A DNA stretch of 64,000 nt. Origin: Dryocola sp036489025 (lineage in GTDB: Bacteria > Pseudomonadota > Gammaproteobacteria > Enterobacterales > Enterobacteriaceae). Below, one piece after another: positions 53,559 through 62,576 of this stretch. The stretch lies in assembly GCA_036489025.1 (NCBI GenBank), contig DASXGN010000036.1, forward strand, positions 62,001-126,000. Reading direction: 5' to 3'. A model generated the notes under the pieces. It had not been told where the DNA came from and did not search any database. It saw only the letters and a list, made by a program, of their open reading frames with translations. Each line of letters begins with the position of its first letter. Position 1 is the first letter of the stretch. The position numbers and the translations under genes are program-made.

Positions 53559-54269
53559 ATGTTTGCATGGATCTCCGACCCCAATGCGTGGATGGCGTTA
53601 GGCACCCTGACTATCCTGGAAATCGTACTGGGTATCGATAATATTATTTTCCTCTCTCTGGTCGTGGCTAAGCTTCCGAAAGAGCAGCAGCAGAAAGCCC
53701 GCCGTCTGGGCTTAGGCGCGGCAATGCTGATGCGTCTGGCGCTGCTGGCCTCAATTGCGTGGGTCACTCGCTTAACCGCGCCGCTGTTCAGCGTGTTGGG
53801 CAACGAGATTTCAGCGCGCGACCTGATTCTGCTGCTTGGCGGCCTGTTCCTGATTTGGAAGGCCAGCAAAGAAATTCACGAATCCATCGAAGGTGAAGAA
53901 GAAGGGCTCAAAACTAACGTTCACTCTTTCTTTGGCGCCATCGTGCAGATTATGCTGCTGGATATTATTTTCAGTCTGGATTCGGTCATTACCGCCGTCG
54001 GCCTGTCCGACCATCTGTTCATTATGATGGCCGCGGTAGTGATTGCCGTTGGCGTGATGATGTTTGCCGCCCGCTCCATCGGCGACTTCGTTGACCGCCA
54101 TCCGTCGGTCAAAATGCTGGCGCTGGCTTTCCTGCTGCTGGTTGGCTTTACGCTGATTCTGGAGAGCTTCGACATTCACGTGCCGAAGGGCTACATCTAC
54201 TTTGCAATGTTCTTCTCCATTGCGGTCGAAAGCCTCAACCTTATCCGCAACAAGAAAAACCCGCTTTGA
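53559..54269 (+). CDS. ygdQ: TerC-family membrane protein YgdQ
   Basis: 236-aa integral membrane protein of the TerC family with about seven hydrophobic segments. The family motifs LEIVLGIDNIIFLSLVV and DIIFSLDSVITAVGLSDH each carry the paired acidic residues thought to bind metal. Cellular role in E. coli is unclear. ATG 53559 has AGGA 8 nt upstream; a TTG one codon earlier would give the E. coli length of 237. Confidence 0.93.
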   Translation: MFAWISDPNAWMALGTLTILEIVLGIDNIIFLSLVVAKLPKEQQQKARRLGLGAAMLMRLALLASIAWVTRLTAPLFSVLGNEISARDLILLLGGLFLIWKASKEIHESIEGEEEGLKTNVHSFFGAIVQIMLLDIIFSLDSVITAVGLSDHLFIMMAAVVIAVGVMMFAARSIGDFVDRHPSVKMLALAFLLLVGFTLILESFDIHVPKGYIYFAMFFSIAVESLNLIRNKKNPL

Positions 54270-54396
54270 TCCCCGCAGGGGAAGGCTTTCACGCTTTCCC
54301 CTGATTTATTTTAAGAATTTCCTGCTTATCTTCTCGCCTTTAAAAGATTATTACTAAACTATATAGGTCATTCCATTCCTGACGAGGCGAATAACG

Positions 54397-54615
54397 ATGA
54401 AAAAATGGGCAGTTGTCATTTCCGCAGTAGGCCTGGCGTTTGCCGTTTCCGGCTGCAGCAGCGATTACGTCATGGCGACCAAAGACGGCCGCATGATCCT
54501 CACCGACGGTAAACCTAAGGTCGACGATGAAACCGGACTGGTGAGCTACCGCGACAGCCAGGGCAACGAGATGCAAATCAACCGTGATGATGTCTCACAA
54601 ATCATTGAACGTTAA
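54397..54615 (+). CDS. ygdR: YgdI/YgdR family lipoprotein YgdR
   Basis: 72-aa lipoprotein; signal peptide with lipobox VSGC and Cys at residue 20. The DUF903 domain (SDYVMATKDGRMILTDGKPKVDDETGLVSYRDSQGNEMQINRDDV) is homologous to YgdI at 26217. Function unknown. The gap of 127 bp from ygdQ suggests its own promoter. Confidence 0.94.
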   Translation: MKKWAVVISAVGLAFAVSGCSSDYVMATKDGRMILTDGKPKVDDETGLVSYRDSQGNEMQINRDDVSQIIER

Positions 54616-54758
54616 CTCCTGAAGGTCAGCGCCTCGCTGGCCTGAATACTTTTCTTCCCTCCCCCTCTTTCGCTTTTGCTTCCCCTCTGCCATGTTAATA
54701 GTCCTTTTTTGTCGGGCGCTTGCCTGATGTGGTCTGGTAGAAGAATAAGGAAGCCGGC

Positions 54759-55799
54759 ATGCACTATCATCGTATTCCCCATAGCTCACTTGAAATAAGC
54801 ACGCTGGGGCTGGGAACCATGACGTTCGGTGAACAAAACAGCGAAGCCGATGCCCACGCTCAACTCGATTACGCCGTCAGCCAGGGAGTGAACCTGATTG
54901 ACGCCGCAGAAATGTACCCCGTCCCTCCACGCCCGGAAACACAGGGTCTGACGGAGACCTACGTCGGCAACTGGCTGAAGAAAAGCGGCAGCCGCGAAAA
55001 GCTCATCGTTGCCTCCAAGGTCAGTGGCCCGAGCCGCAACAACGACGCGGGCATCCGCCCTAATCAAATTCTGGATCGCAAAAATATCCGCGACGCGCTG
55101 GATGCCAGCCTGAAGCGTCTGCAAACCGATTACCTCGACCTGTATCAGGTTCACTGGCCGCAGCGCGCCACCAACTGCTTCGGCAAGCTGGGCTATACGT
55201 GGACCGATAACGCCGTGCCCGTCACGCTGCTGGAAACGCTGGAAGCCCTGGCTGAGTTCCAGCGCGCGGGCAAAATCCGCTACATCGGCGTATCCAACGA
55301 AACGCCGTGGGGCGTAATGCGCTATTTGCAGCTGGCGGAAAAACACGATCTGCCGCGCATCGTGACCATTCAAAATCCTTACAGTTTGGTCAACCGCAGC
55401 TTCGAAGTGGGCCTTTCGGAAATCAGCCAGCGCGAAGGCGTGGAGCTGCTGGCCTACTCCTGCCTGGCCTTCGGCACGCTCACGGGCAAATATCTTAACG
55501 GGGCGAAGCCTGCGGGCGCTCGCAACACGCTGTTTAGCCGTTTCACCCGCTACAGCGGTGAACAGGCTCAGCTGGCGGTTGCTGCCTATGTGGACGTGGC
55601 TAAGCGTCATAATCTGGACCCGGCGCAGATGGCGCTGGCCTTCGTCCGCCGCCAGCCGTTCGTCGCCAGCACCCTGCTGGGGGCAACCACGCTTGAGCAG
55701 TTGAAAACCAACCTTGAAAGCCTGCATCTGGAATTAAGCGAAGAGGTGGTAGAGGAACTGGAAGCGGTAAACCGCGTTTATACCTATCCGGCACCTTAA
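54759..55799 (+). CDS. tas: Aldo/keto reductase Tas
   Basis: 346-aa NADPH-dependent aldo/keto reductase. The tetrad residues are visible (DAAEMY with Asp and Tyr, ASKVSGP with Lys, YQVHWPQR with His). Its natural substrate is unknown; the name comes from suppression of tyrosine auxotrophy in E. coli. An AGGAAG-like site precedes ATG. Convergent with lplT. Confidence 0.95.
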   Translation: MHYHRIPHSSLEISTLGLGTMTFGEQNSEADAHAQLDYAVSQGVNLIDAAEMYPVPPRPETQGLTETYVGNWLKKSGSREKLIVASKVSGPSRNNDAGIRPNQILDRKNIRDALDASLKRLQTDYLDLYQVHWPQRATNCFGKLGYTWTDNAVPVTLLETLEALAEFQRAGKIRYIGVSNETPWGVMRYLQLAEKHDLPRIVTIQNPYSLVNRSFEVGLSEISQREGVELLAYSCLAFGTLTGKYLNGAKPAGARNTLFSRFTRYSGEQAQLAVAAYVDVAKRHNLDPAQMALAFVRRQPFVASTLLGATTLEQLKTNLESLHLELSEEVVEELEAVNRVYTYPAP

Positions 55800-55804
55800 G
55801 ACAG

Positions 55805-55834
55805 AACCTTCCTCTCCGGGCGGGGAGGAAGGTT
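55805..55834. repeat. Palindrome between tas and lplT
   Basis: Ten-base-pair perfect arms AACCTTCCTC/GAGGAAGGTT in the 46-bp gap between convergent genes. Likely a 3'-end hairpin for both; there is no U-tract. Confidence 0.7.
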
Positions 55835-55845
55835 AACAAAACCCG

Positions 55846-57042
55846 TTATTTCTGACGCAGCTTCCAGATCCACAGTCCGCTAATCGCCAGCGCAAACACT
55901 GCGCCAAAGCCCACGCCAATGCCGACAATCGGCGCGCCGGTTTTGACCGCCAGCGAATACAGGCCGAGCATCAGCAGCATCGCCGTGTTCTCGCCCAGGT
56001 TCTGCACCGCAATCGCATTGCCCGCCCCGACGGTTTGCTTCCCGCGCTCCTGCAACAGCGCGTTAAGCGGCACGACGAAGAACCCGCCGAGCACGCCAAT
56101 CAGCAGCAGCAGCGCATAAGACGGCAAAAGCGCATGCTGGAGAGCGAAGAACAGTACGCCGATGCCGATTAAAATCCCCGCGGGCATGCAGCGAGCCACG
56201 GTTTCAAGCGTCACCAGCTTCGCCGCCGCTCCCGCGCCTGCGACTATCCCTACCGCCACCATCGCATTCAGGTAGGTTGGCGTGGCGTTATCCGTGATTC
56301 CCAGCGCTACCGGTACCCAGAGCACCAGCAGGAAACGCAGGGTGACGCCCGCGCCCCAGAACAAACTGGTCCCCACCAAAGAGAAACGCGTTTCGCCGTT
56401 GTGCCACAGCGTGCGGCAGGCGGAGAAAAAGCTGCGCGTCATCGGCGTAAAGCGCCACGACTGGCCCGGGCGAGCGGGAGCCAGCTTCGGAATATAAAAA
56501 TTCGCCGCGACCGCGCCCGCATAAACCAGCACGCAAACGCCCAGCGCGGCCAGAATATGCCAGTCGGCGAGCACGCCGCCCGCCATCGAGCCCAGCAGAA
56601 TCGCGGCAATCGTGGAGGATTCCATAATACCGTTAGCCTTGACCAGGCGATCGCCGGTTGTCAGCTCGCCGAGAATCCCGTACTTCGCCGGAGAGTAAGC
56701 GGCAGCGCCCACGCCCACCAGCGTGTAGCCAAGAAAGGGATTGAAACCGAAGCAGATAATGGCCGCGCCAACCAGCTTTAACCCGTTAGCAAACATCATG
56801 ACGCGCCCTTTGGCGAAGCTATCCGCTATCTGCCCGACAAACGGCGCAAAAAGTATGTAAGCACCGACAAAAACCATCTGCAAAACCGGCTGGCTCCAGT
56901 CGGGATAAAACTGCTGCTTAAGCACCGCAAGGGTGGCAAACAGCAGCGCGTTATCGCCGAAAGCCGACAGGAACTGGGCGGCGGTAACCGCCTTCATCCC
57001 TTTGGACCACAGAGAAGTATCGCTCACGGCGCTATCATGCAT
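55846..57042 (-). CDS. lplT: Lysophospholipid transporter LplT
   Basis: 398-aa major facilitator with 12 predicted segments (TAAQFLSAFGDNALLFATLAVLKQQF at the N-terminus). It flips lyso-phosphatidylethanolamine inward for repair by Aas. Its first 8 bp overlap the end of aas, so the pair is coupled. Almost the same length as in E. coli (397 aa). Confidence 0.97.
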   Translation of the reverse strand: MHDSAVSDTSLWSKGMKAVTAAQFLSAFGDNALLFATLAVLKQQFYPDWSQPVLQMVFVGAYILFAPFVGQIADSFAKGRVMMFANGLKLVGAAIICFGFNPFLGYTLVGVGAAAYSPAKYGILGELTTGDRLVKANGIMESSTIAAILLGSMAGGVLADWHILAALGVCVLVYAGAVAANFYIPKLAPARPGQSWRFTPMTRSFFSACRTLWHNGETRFSLVGTSLFWGAGVTLRFLLVLWVPVALGITDNATPTYLNAMVAVGIVAGAGAAAKLVTLETVARCMPAGILIGIGVLFFALQHALLPSYALLLLIGVLGGFFVVPLNALLQERGKQTVGAGNAIAVQNLGENTAMLLMLGLYSLAVKTGAPIVGIGVGFGAVFALAISGLWIWKLRQK

Positions 57043-59194
57043 GCTGCGTCTCCTGCTCTTCCAGCAAAGCTTTCAGGCTGATGAAATCGGGCTTGCCGCT
57101 GCCCAGAACCGGCAGCTGCTTCAGGAAGCGAATATCGCGAGGAACCGCCAGCTCCGGAATGCCGTGTTCGCGCGCGTGGCGCAGCAGCTTTTCGCGGTTA
57201 AGCTCATTGTCGGTGGTGAACATCACCAGCGCCTCACCTTTCGCCGCGTCGCTTTTAACCACGGTGGCGTGCATTTTATCCGGAGAGACGCCCAGCGCCA
57301 GCTGCTCAACCATCTCCAGCGATACCATCTCACCGGCAATTTTTGCGAAGCGTTTGGCGCGGCCCTGGATAATGCAGAACCCCTGCTCATCAAATTTGAC
57401 GATGTCACCGGTGTCATACCAGCCCTGTTCTGTTTCACCCTGCGCGTTTTCAGCGGCGGGGGCTTCAAGCACGCCAGGATTTTCCACCCGCAGATAGCCG
57501 TTCATAATGTTCGGGCCGCGCAGCTGTAGGCGACCGCCATCCTCAATGCCCGGCACGGCCATAAGGCGTGCATCCATGGCTGGCAGAATGCGGCCAACGG
57601 TGCCCGGCTTCGCCGCCATCGGCACATTAATCGATACCACCGGCGCGCACTCTGTCACGCCGTAGCCTTCCAGAATGCGCAGGCCGAATTTATCCTGCCA
57701 GAGTTGCTTCGTGCTGTCCTGAAGCTTTTCGGCCCCCGCCACCACGTAGCGCAGGCGGAAGAAATCGTAAGGATTGGCGAAGCGTGCATAGTTGCCGAGG
57801 AAGGTTGAAGTGCCGAACAACACCGTGCAGTTGCGGTCATAAACCAGCTCGGGCACTACGCGGTAATGAAGCGGGCTTGGATAGAGGAACACTTCCGCGC
57901 CGGTAAGCAGCGGCGTGAACAGGCCCACGGTCAGGCCAAACGAATGGAAAAGCGGCAGCGCCGACATAAAGCGATCGTTGGCGGTAAAGTCGGCGATAGT
58001 GCGAATCTGCTCAACGTTGGCCAGCAGGCTTTTATGGCTGTGAACCACGCCCTTAGGATTGCCCTCTGACCCCGAGGTAAACAGCACCATCGCGGCATCC
58101 TCCGGCTTCTGTTTCACCTGCGCAAGGCGCGGGGCCAGCAGGTGCGCGAAGATCCACAGCTTATCGGCGGCGGTCACATCCCCTTTGAGATCTTCGAGGA
58201 AAACCCAGCGAACCTGAGTCAGCTGCTCCGGCAGATGCCACAGCTTGCCTTTGTCCAGGAACTGACGCGAGGTAAAGACCGTTTTAATCTGCGCGGCGGT
58301 AATGGCGCTGGTCAGCCCCTTCACGCCCGCCGTGTAATTCATCATCGCCGGGATGCGGCCCCGGGACGACGCGCCAAAAATAACCGCCGCGCTGATTGCC
58401 GCGTTGGGCAGCATCAAACCGATGGTTTCGCCCGGCTCGCTGTATTTATTCAGAATACGCCCGACAAACAGCGTCTTGGTTAGCAGCGCCCGGTAGGTAT
58501 CCGGCTTGAAGTTAATATCCTCGATGCAGTTTTTACGCGAGCCGTAACGATACTGCGCGGCCAGCAGGGCTTCGTACAGCGTCTCACGCGGGCGCACCGC
58601 CATACGGGCTTCCATCATAATTTGATGCAGCATTTCACCGGCTATTTTGCGGCGGTCGCGGGCGCGAGGCGCTTCAGGCATGGCAATGGTTGTCGGCGGC
58701 AGAATGTGCAGGCTGATACGCGGGAACAGGCGCTGCTTCACCAGGCCCTTGAGGCGGCTGAAAAACGTCAGCTCCGCGCCGTCAATTCTGAGCGGAACAA
58801 CCGTGGCGCTGGATTTGGCAGCCACAAAACCGGCGCCTTCATAGATTTTCATCAGCGAGCCAGTGACGGAAATACGGCCTTCCGGGAAGATAACCACCGG
58901 GCGGCCCTGCTCCACCAGGCGCACCAGATGCTTAATCGACATCGGCTTAGTAGGATCGAGCGGCACAAAATCAATCAGCGGTTTCAGCCAGCGCATATAC
59001 CACTGCTGGCTAATTGAGGAGTAAACGGCAAAAACAGGGCGGACGGGTAAAAACAGCGCCAGCAGGATACCGTCGATGAAAGAGACGTGATTGGGCACAA
59101 TCAGCACGCGCGGTAAATTCAGCGCGTTAAGATCGCCCGTCAGACGCACCCGGAAAAGAAGGCGAAACAGCGCGCGAAAAAATCCTAGAAGCAT
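57035..59194 (-). CDS. aas: Aas 2-acyl-GPE acyltransferase/acyl-ACP synthetase
   Basis: 719-aa bifunctional inner-membrane enzyme. The N-terminal acyltransferase has NHVSFIDGILLALF (HX4D) and FPEGRISVTGSLMK. The C-terminal adenylate-forming synthetase (from about 230) has VLFTSGSEGNPKGVVHSHKS and GYGVTECAPVVS. It re-acylates lysophospholipids delivered by LplT. Length equals E. coli Aas. Confidence 0.97.
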   Translation of the reverse strand: MLLGFFRALFRLLFRVRLTGDLNALNLPRVLIVPNHVSFIDGILLALFLPVRPVFAVYSSISQQWYMRWLKPLIDFVPLDPTKPMSIKHLVRLVEQGRPVVIFPEGRISVTGSLMKIYEGAGFVAAKSSATVVPLRIDGAELTFFSRLKGLVKQRLFPRISLHILPPTTIAMPEAPRARDRRKIAGEMLHQIMMEARMAVRPRETLYEALLAAQYRYGSRKNCIEDINFKPDTYRALLTKTLFVGRILNKYSEPGETIGLMLPNAAISAAVIFGASSRGRIPAMMNYTAGVKGLTSAITAAQIKTVFTSRQFLDKGKLWHLPEQLTQVRWVFLEDLKGDVTAADKLWIFAHLLAPRLAQVKQKPEDAAMVLFTSGSEGNPKGVVHSHKSLLANVEQIRTIADFTANDRFMSALPLFHSFGLTVGLFTPLLTGAEVFLYPSPLHYRVVPELVYDRNCTVLFGTSTFLGNYARFANPYDFFRLRYVVAGAEKLQDSTKQLWQDKFGLRILEGYGVTECAPVVSINVPMAAKPGTVGRILPAMDARLMAVPGIEDGGRLQLRGPNIMNGYLRVENPGVLEAPAAENAQGETEQGWYDTGDIVKFDEQGFCIIQGRAKRFAKIAGEMVSLEMVEQLALGVSPDKMHATVVKSDAAKGEALVMFTTDNELNREKLLRHAREHGIPELAVPRDIRFLKQLPVLGSGKPDFISLKALLEEQETQHA

Positions 59195-59298
59195 TTCAAC
59201 TCCATTTGTTAAGAATCAGCTCAGAATTAAGTGTAGTGGCAGCAGATTACATGAGTTGCTTTCAAGGCGCGAGAGTGGGATGGCGGCGGGAAAATGGC

Positions 59299-59387
59299 AA
59301 AAAAAAACCTGCGCATCTGCGCAGGTCGGTGCAAGAAGATTTGTACACACAGCGTACGAAGAATTCTCACCAATCAATACCTCTGGG
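59299..59387 (-). ncRNA. omrA: OmrA small RNA
   Basis: About 89-nt Hfq-binding sRNA on the minus strand. The 5' end CCCAGAGGTATTGATTGGTG is the conserved target-pairing segment (ompT, cirA, fecA, csgD and ompR mRNAs in E. coli). The 3' terminator is AACCTGCGCA...TGCGCAGGTT with a long T-run. Position between aas and galR is that of E. coli. OmpR control is expected from E. coli, but I could not confirm a box. Confidence 0.96.
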
Positions 59388-59504
59388 ATCTGAATTGTGG
59401 CGCAGGACGGCAAGAGCAACCAGTGGGAAAACGCAAGGGAATGAACGCAAGTGCAACCAGGTGTTTAAAATATCGCTTCTTGTTACAGGTGGCTTTTGAC
59501 GGGC

Positions 59505-59588
59505 GAAAAAAAACCTGCGCATCCGCGCAGGTTGGTGTAATTCTTGTGGTCAGCATCAGGCGCCGACACCACCTATCAATACCTCTGG
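59505..59588 (-). ncRNA. omrB: OmrB small RNA
   Basis: About 84-nt twin of OmrA with the same 5' end (CCCAGAGGTATTGATAGGTG) and the same type of terminator (AACCTGCGCGGATGCGCAGG plus T-run). Only the middle differs. Lies 117 bp upstream of omrA on the same strand with its own promoter region (TACATT at about -10). Confidence 0.96.
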
Positions 59589-59843
59589 GACCACAAATGT
59601 AGCAGCGGCCAGCGGATTTCCGCCATGTCGAAATCGCAACAGCTCACTGCAAACTGTAAGCAAAAATTTAGCCTGAAATTATTGAAAATCCGCCACATGC
59701 CGAACCCTGCCGCTGCGCCTGAGTTTGCTCTCTCAAATACATGTAACGATGGCACCTATAAGCGGCATTTATTCCTTAAGTTTGCGAGCGCGGTGACGGT
59801 TGCGCCCTTGAAGTGCCATGGCTTTTCCGTAACACTGAAGCCT

Positions 59844-59859
59844 GTGTAAACGCTTACCC
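59844..59859. promoter_or_regulatory. GalR/GalS-type operator before galR
   Basis: GTGTAAACGCTTACCC matches the gal operator GTGNAANC.GNTTNCAC at every fixed position except one. It lies 16 bp before the galR start, suggesting autorepression. Confidence 0.65.
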
Positions 59860-59875
59860 CACTGGATATTGACTC

Positions 59876-60895
59876 ATGGCGACAATAAAAGATGTAGCGC
59901 GGCTGGCAGGTGTTTCTGTTGCCACGGTGTCCCGCGTAATTAACGACTCGCCAAAAGCCAGCGACGCCTCACGCCAGGCCGTGACCAGCGCAATGGAAGA
60001 GCTCAATTACCATCCTAACGCCAACGCCCGCGCGCTGGCCCAGCAAACGACGGAAACCATCGGTCTGATCGTCGGCGATGTCTCAGACCCTTTCTTCGGC
60101 GCGATGGTAAAAGCCGTCGAGCAGGTGGCCTACCGCACCGGCAATTTTCTGCTGATTGGCAACGGGTATCACAACGAGCAAAAAGAGCGCCAGGCCATCG
60201 AGCAGCTGATTCGCCACCGCTGCGCCGCGCTGGTGGTACATGCCAAGAAAATCCCCGATGCCGAACTGATTTCCCTGATGAAACAGATGCCCGGCATGGT
60301 GCTGATCAACCGCACGCTGGCCGGTTTTGAGCAACGCTGCGTGGCGCTGGATGACCGCTACGGCGCCTGGCTTGCCACCCGTCACCTCATCCAGCAGGGT
60401 CACACTAAAATTGGCTATCTGTGCTCCAACCACGCAATCTCCGACGCCGAAGATCGTTTGCAGGGCTATTACGACGCGCTGACGGAGCACGGGATCCCGA
60501 TCAACGATCGCCTGGTGACCTTTGGCGAACCGGATGAGAGCGGCGGCGAACAGGCTATGACCGAACTGCTGGGTCGCGGCAAGCATTTCACGGCGGTTGC
60601 CTGCTACAACGATTCCATGGCCGCAGGCGCAATGGGCGTGCTGAACGACAACGGCATCGACGTGCCGAAAGAGATTTCACTGATTGGTTTTGATGACGTG
60701 CTGATTTCGCGCTACGTGCGTCCTCGCCTCACCACCGTGCGCTACCCCATCGTCACCATGGCCACGCAGGCTGCGGAGCTGGCAATGGCGCTGGCAGAGA
60801 ACCGGCCGCTGCCTGAAACGACGCATATCTTCAGCCCAACGCTGGTACGCCGCCATTCCGTGGTTGCGGCCACCGGCGAGCCAGGCGTGCCTTAA
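59876..60895 (+). CDS. galR: Galactose repressor GalR
   Basis: 339-aa LacI-family repressor of galactose transport and metabolism genes. The N-terminal helix-turn-helix is ATIKDVARLAGVSVATVSRVINDSPKAS, and a sugar-binding core follows (TETIGLIVGDVSDPFFGAMVKAVEQ). The GalR N-terminus and its position next to omrAB and lysA decide between GalR and GalS. Slightly shorter than E. coli GalR (343 aa). Its stop overlaps the next, convergent gene by 4 bp. Confidence 0.94.
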   Translation: MATIKDVARLAGVSVATVSRVINDSPKASDASRQAVTSAMEELNYHPNANARALAQQTTETIGLIVGDVSDPFFGAMVKAVEQVAYRTGNFLLIGNGYHNEQKERQAIEQLIRHRCAALVVHAKKIPDAELISLMKQMPGMVLINRTLAGFEQRCVALDDRYGAWLATRHLIQQGHTKIGYLCSNHAISDAEDRLQGYYDALTEHGIPINDRLVTFGEPDESGGEQAMTELLGRGKHFTAVACYNDSMAAGAMGVLNDNGIDVPKEISLIGFDDVLISRYVRPRLTTVRYPIVTMATQAAELAMALAENRPLPETTHIFSPTLVRRHSVVAATGEPGVP

Positions 60896-61341
60896 AGCTT
60901 AAGCCGGTAGAGGTGGACGGGCTTATCCGGATAGTCCAGCCCGTCGCCAATATACTGCCAGCCGGAGCGCTCGTAATAGCCCTTGCAGGCCGAATACAAA
61001 TAGAGATGCGGATAGCCCAGGCGGCGAGCAAATTCGATAACGTGCTGCTGAAGCTGCTCCCCCAGCCCGCGCCCGCGCTGCTTTTCATCGATATAAAGGG
61101 CCGCCAGCCACGGGTAAAGATCCTGGCGACTAATCAAATCACAGCGCCACAGCCCCACCGTTCCCAGCGGCGTTTCGCCCTCGGTCGCCACAAAGGTCAG
61201 CGGCATTTCGCCCTCTCGCTGGCTGGTCGCCACAATTGCAGCAAAAAATGCCCTGCTTGTCGGCGTGCCGAAAGCCTGCCAGATCCAGTCGGTGACCTGC
61301 TGCGCATGATGCGGTACGGCGTAGAGCGGTTGGATTTTCAT
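60892..61341 (-). CDS. GNAT-family N-acetyltransferase
   Basis: 149-aa acetyltransferase. The acetyl-CoA loop is in LAALYIDEKQRGRGLGEQLQQHVIEFARRLGY (Q/R-x-x-G-x-G/A type). GTVGLWRCDL and YLYSACKGYYERSGWQYIGDG complete the fold. The substrate is unknown. ATG 61341 (MKIQPLY) was preferred to upstream codons. It lies between galR and the next regulator and has no counterpart at this spot in E. coli K-12. Confidence 0.85.
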   Translation of the reverse strand: MKIQPLYAVPHHAQQVTDWIWQAFGTPTSRAFFAAIVATSQREGEMPLTFVATEGETPLGTVGLWRCDLISRQDLYPWLAALYIDEKQRGRGLGEQLQQHVIEFARRLGYPHLYLYSACKGYYERSGWQYIGDGLDYPDKPVHLYRLKL

Positions 61342-61544
61342 CTTAGCTAACCCGGCAAATAGTCTGCGCCAGCACGATAGCATCACAATTTGTTGAGGAC
61401 ATTATCTGCATTGTCGAAAAGCGTGATCCTGGTATGACATTTACATGGCGAAGCGGTATGCCGGATCTTCCCGCTCTGACTCCTGTGTTAGACTGCGCTC
61501 AATACTGCGGCATCGCGACGGAAGACTTAATCAGGAATGAATCG

Positions 61545-62576
61545 ATGGTAACAATGCTGGATGTCTCGCTACGCGCAGGCGTGTCTAAAGCAACGGTATC
61601 TCGCGTGTTAAACGGCACCGGACAGGTAAAAGAAAGCACCCGCAAACAGGTCTTTAAGGCGATGGAAGAGCTGGGCTATCGCCCAAACTTTCTGGCTCGT
61701 TCGCTGGCCAACCGCAGCAGCAACAGCGTGGGATTAGTGGTTTCAACCTTTGACGGCTTCTACTTTGGCCGCCTGTTACAGCAGGCTTCCCGCCAGACCG
61801 AAGCCCACGGTAAACAGCTGATCGTCACCGACGGGCACGATACGCCGCAAAAGGAGCTCGACGCCGTGCAGATGCTGGTTGACCGCCACTGCGACGCCAT
61901 CGTGCTCTACACGCGCTTTATGTCCGAACGGGCGTTGATTTCACTGATGACCTCCATCCGGGTTCCGCTGGTGGTGATTAACCGCGATGTGGTGCAGGCT
62001 CGCGAGCGCTGCGTTTTCTTCGAACAGCAGGACGCGGCGTTTCAGGCCACAGAATATTTAATCGAGCAGGGCCATCGCGAAATAGCCTGCATCACGGTGC
62101 CCATCTCCACGCCAACCGGGCAGGCCCGTCTGATGGGCTATCGCAAAGCGCTGCAAAAGCACGGCATTCGCTTCAGCGAAGAAAGGGTAAAAAACGGCGA
62201 CTCCACGATGACCGTCGGCCACCAGCTTTGTCAGGAGCTGCTGGAAAGCAAAGTCGCTTTTACGGCGCTGTTTGCCTGCAATGACGATATGGCGCTGGGC
62301 GCTTCAAAAGCGCTGCATCAGGCGGGGATTCGTATTCCGGAAGAGATGTCGCTGTTTGGCTTTGACGATGCGCCAAGCGCCCAGTGGCTCCAGCCCGCAC
62401 TCTCCACGGTTTATCTGCCGATTGACAGCATGATAACGACCGCCATCGATCAGGCGATCAAACTGGTCAACGGCGAAGATCTTCAGCCGATCCCGCCGTT
62501 TGTGGGCACTTTGGTACTGCGTGAATCCGTTGCGCCCGGCCCGTATTTCACCGCCAGGCGCGGCGCGTTAAAGTAG
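61545..62576 (+). CDS. LacI-family transcriptional regulator
   Basis: 343-aa LacI/GalR regulator. The helix-turn-helix MLDVSLRAGVSKATVSRVLNGTGQVKESTRKQVFKAMEELGYRPN is at the N-terminus with the hinge helix ARSLANR. A periplasmic-binding-protein-like core follows. It is clearly different from GalR. The start at 61545 (AGGA 9 nt upstream) was chosen because the longer frame from 61434 lacks homology. Target genes and ligand are unknown. No sugar operon is adjacent. Its 3' end overlaps lysA, convergent, by 9 bp. Confidence 0.87.
   Translation: MVTMLDVSLRAGVSKATVSRVLNGTGQVKESTRKQVFKAMEELGYRPNFLARSLANRSSNSVGLVVSTFDGFYFGRLLQQASRQTEAHGKQLIVTDGHDTPQKELDAVQMLVDRHCDAIVLYTRFMSERALISLMTSIRVPLVVINRDVVQARERCVFFEQQDAAFQATEYLIEQGHREIACITVPISTPTGQARLMGYRKALQKHGIRFSEERVKNGDSTMTVGHQLCQELLESKVAFTALFACNDDMALGASKALHQAGIRIPEEMSLFGFDDAPSAQWLQPALSTVYLPIDSMITTAIDQAIKLVNGEDLQPIPPFVGTLVLRESVAPGPYFTARRGALK

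Noticed and set aside
54786..55727. 313-codon open frame on the minus strand
   Set aside because: Antisense to tas, which is a clear aldo/keto reductase gene with good start and stop.
59544..59849. 101-codon open frame on the plus strand before galR
   Set aside because: It covers omrB and the galR promoter region and has no domain or ribosome site.
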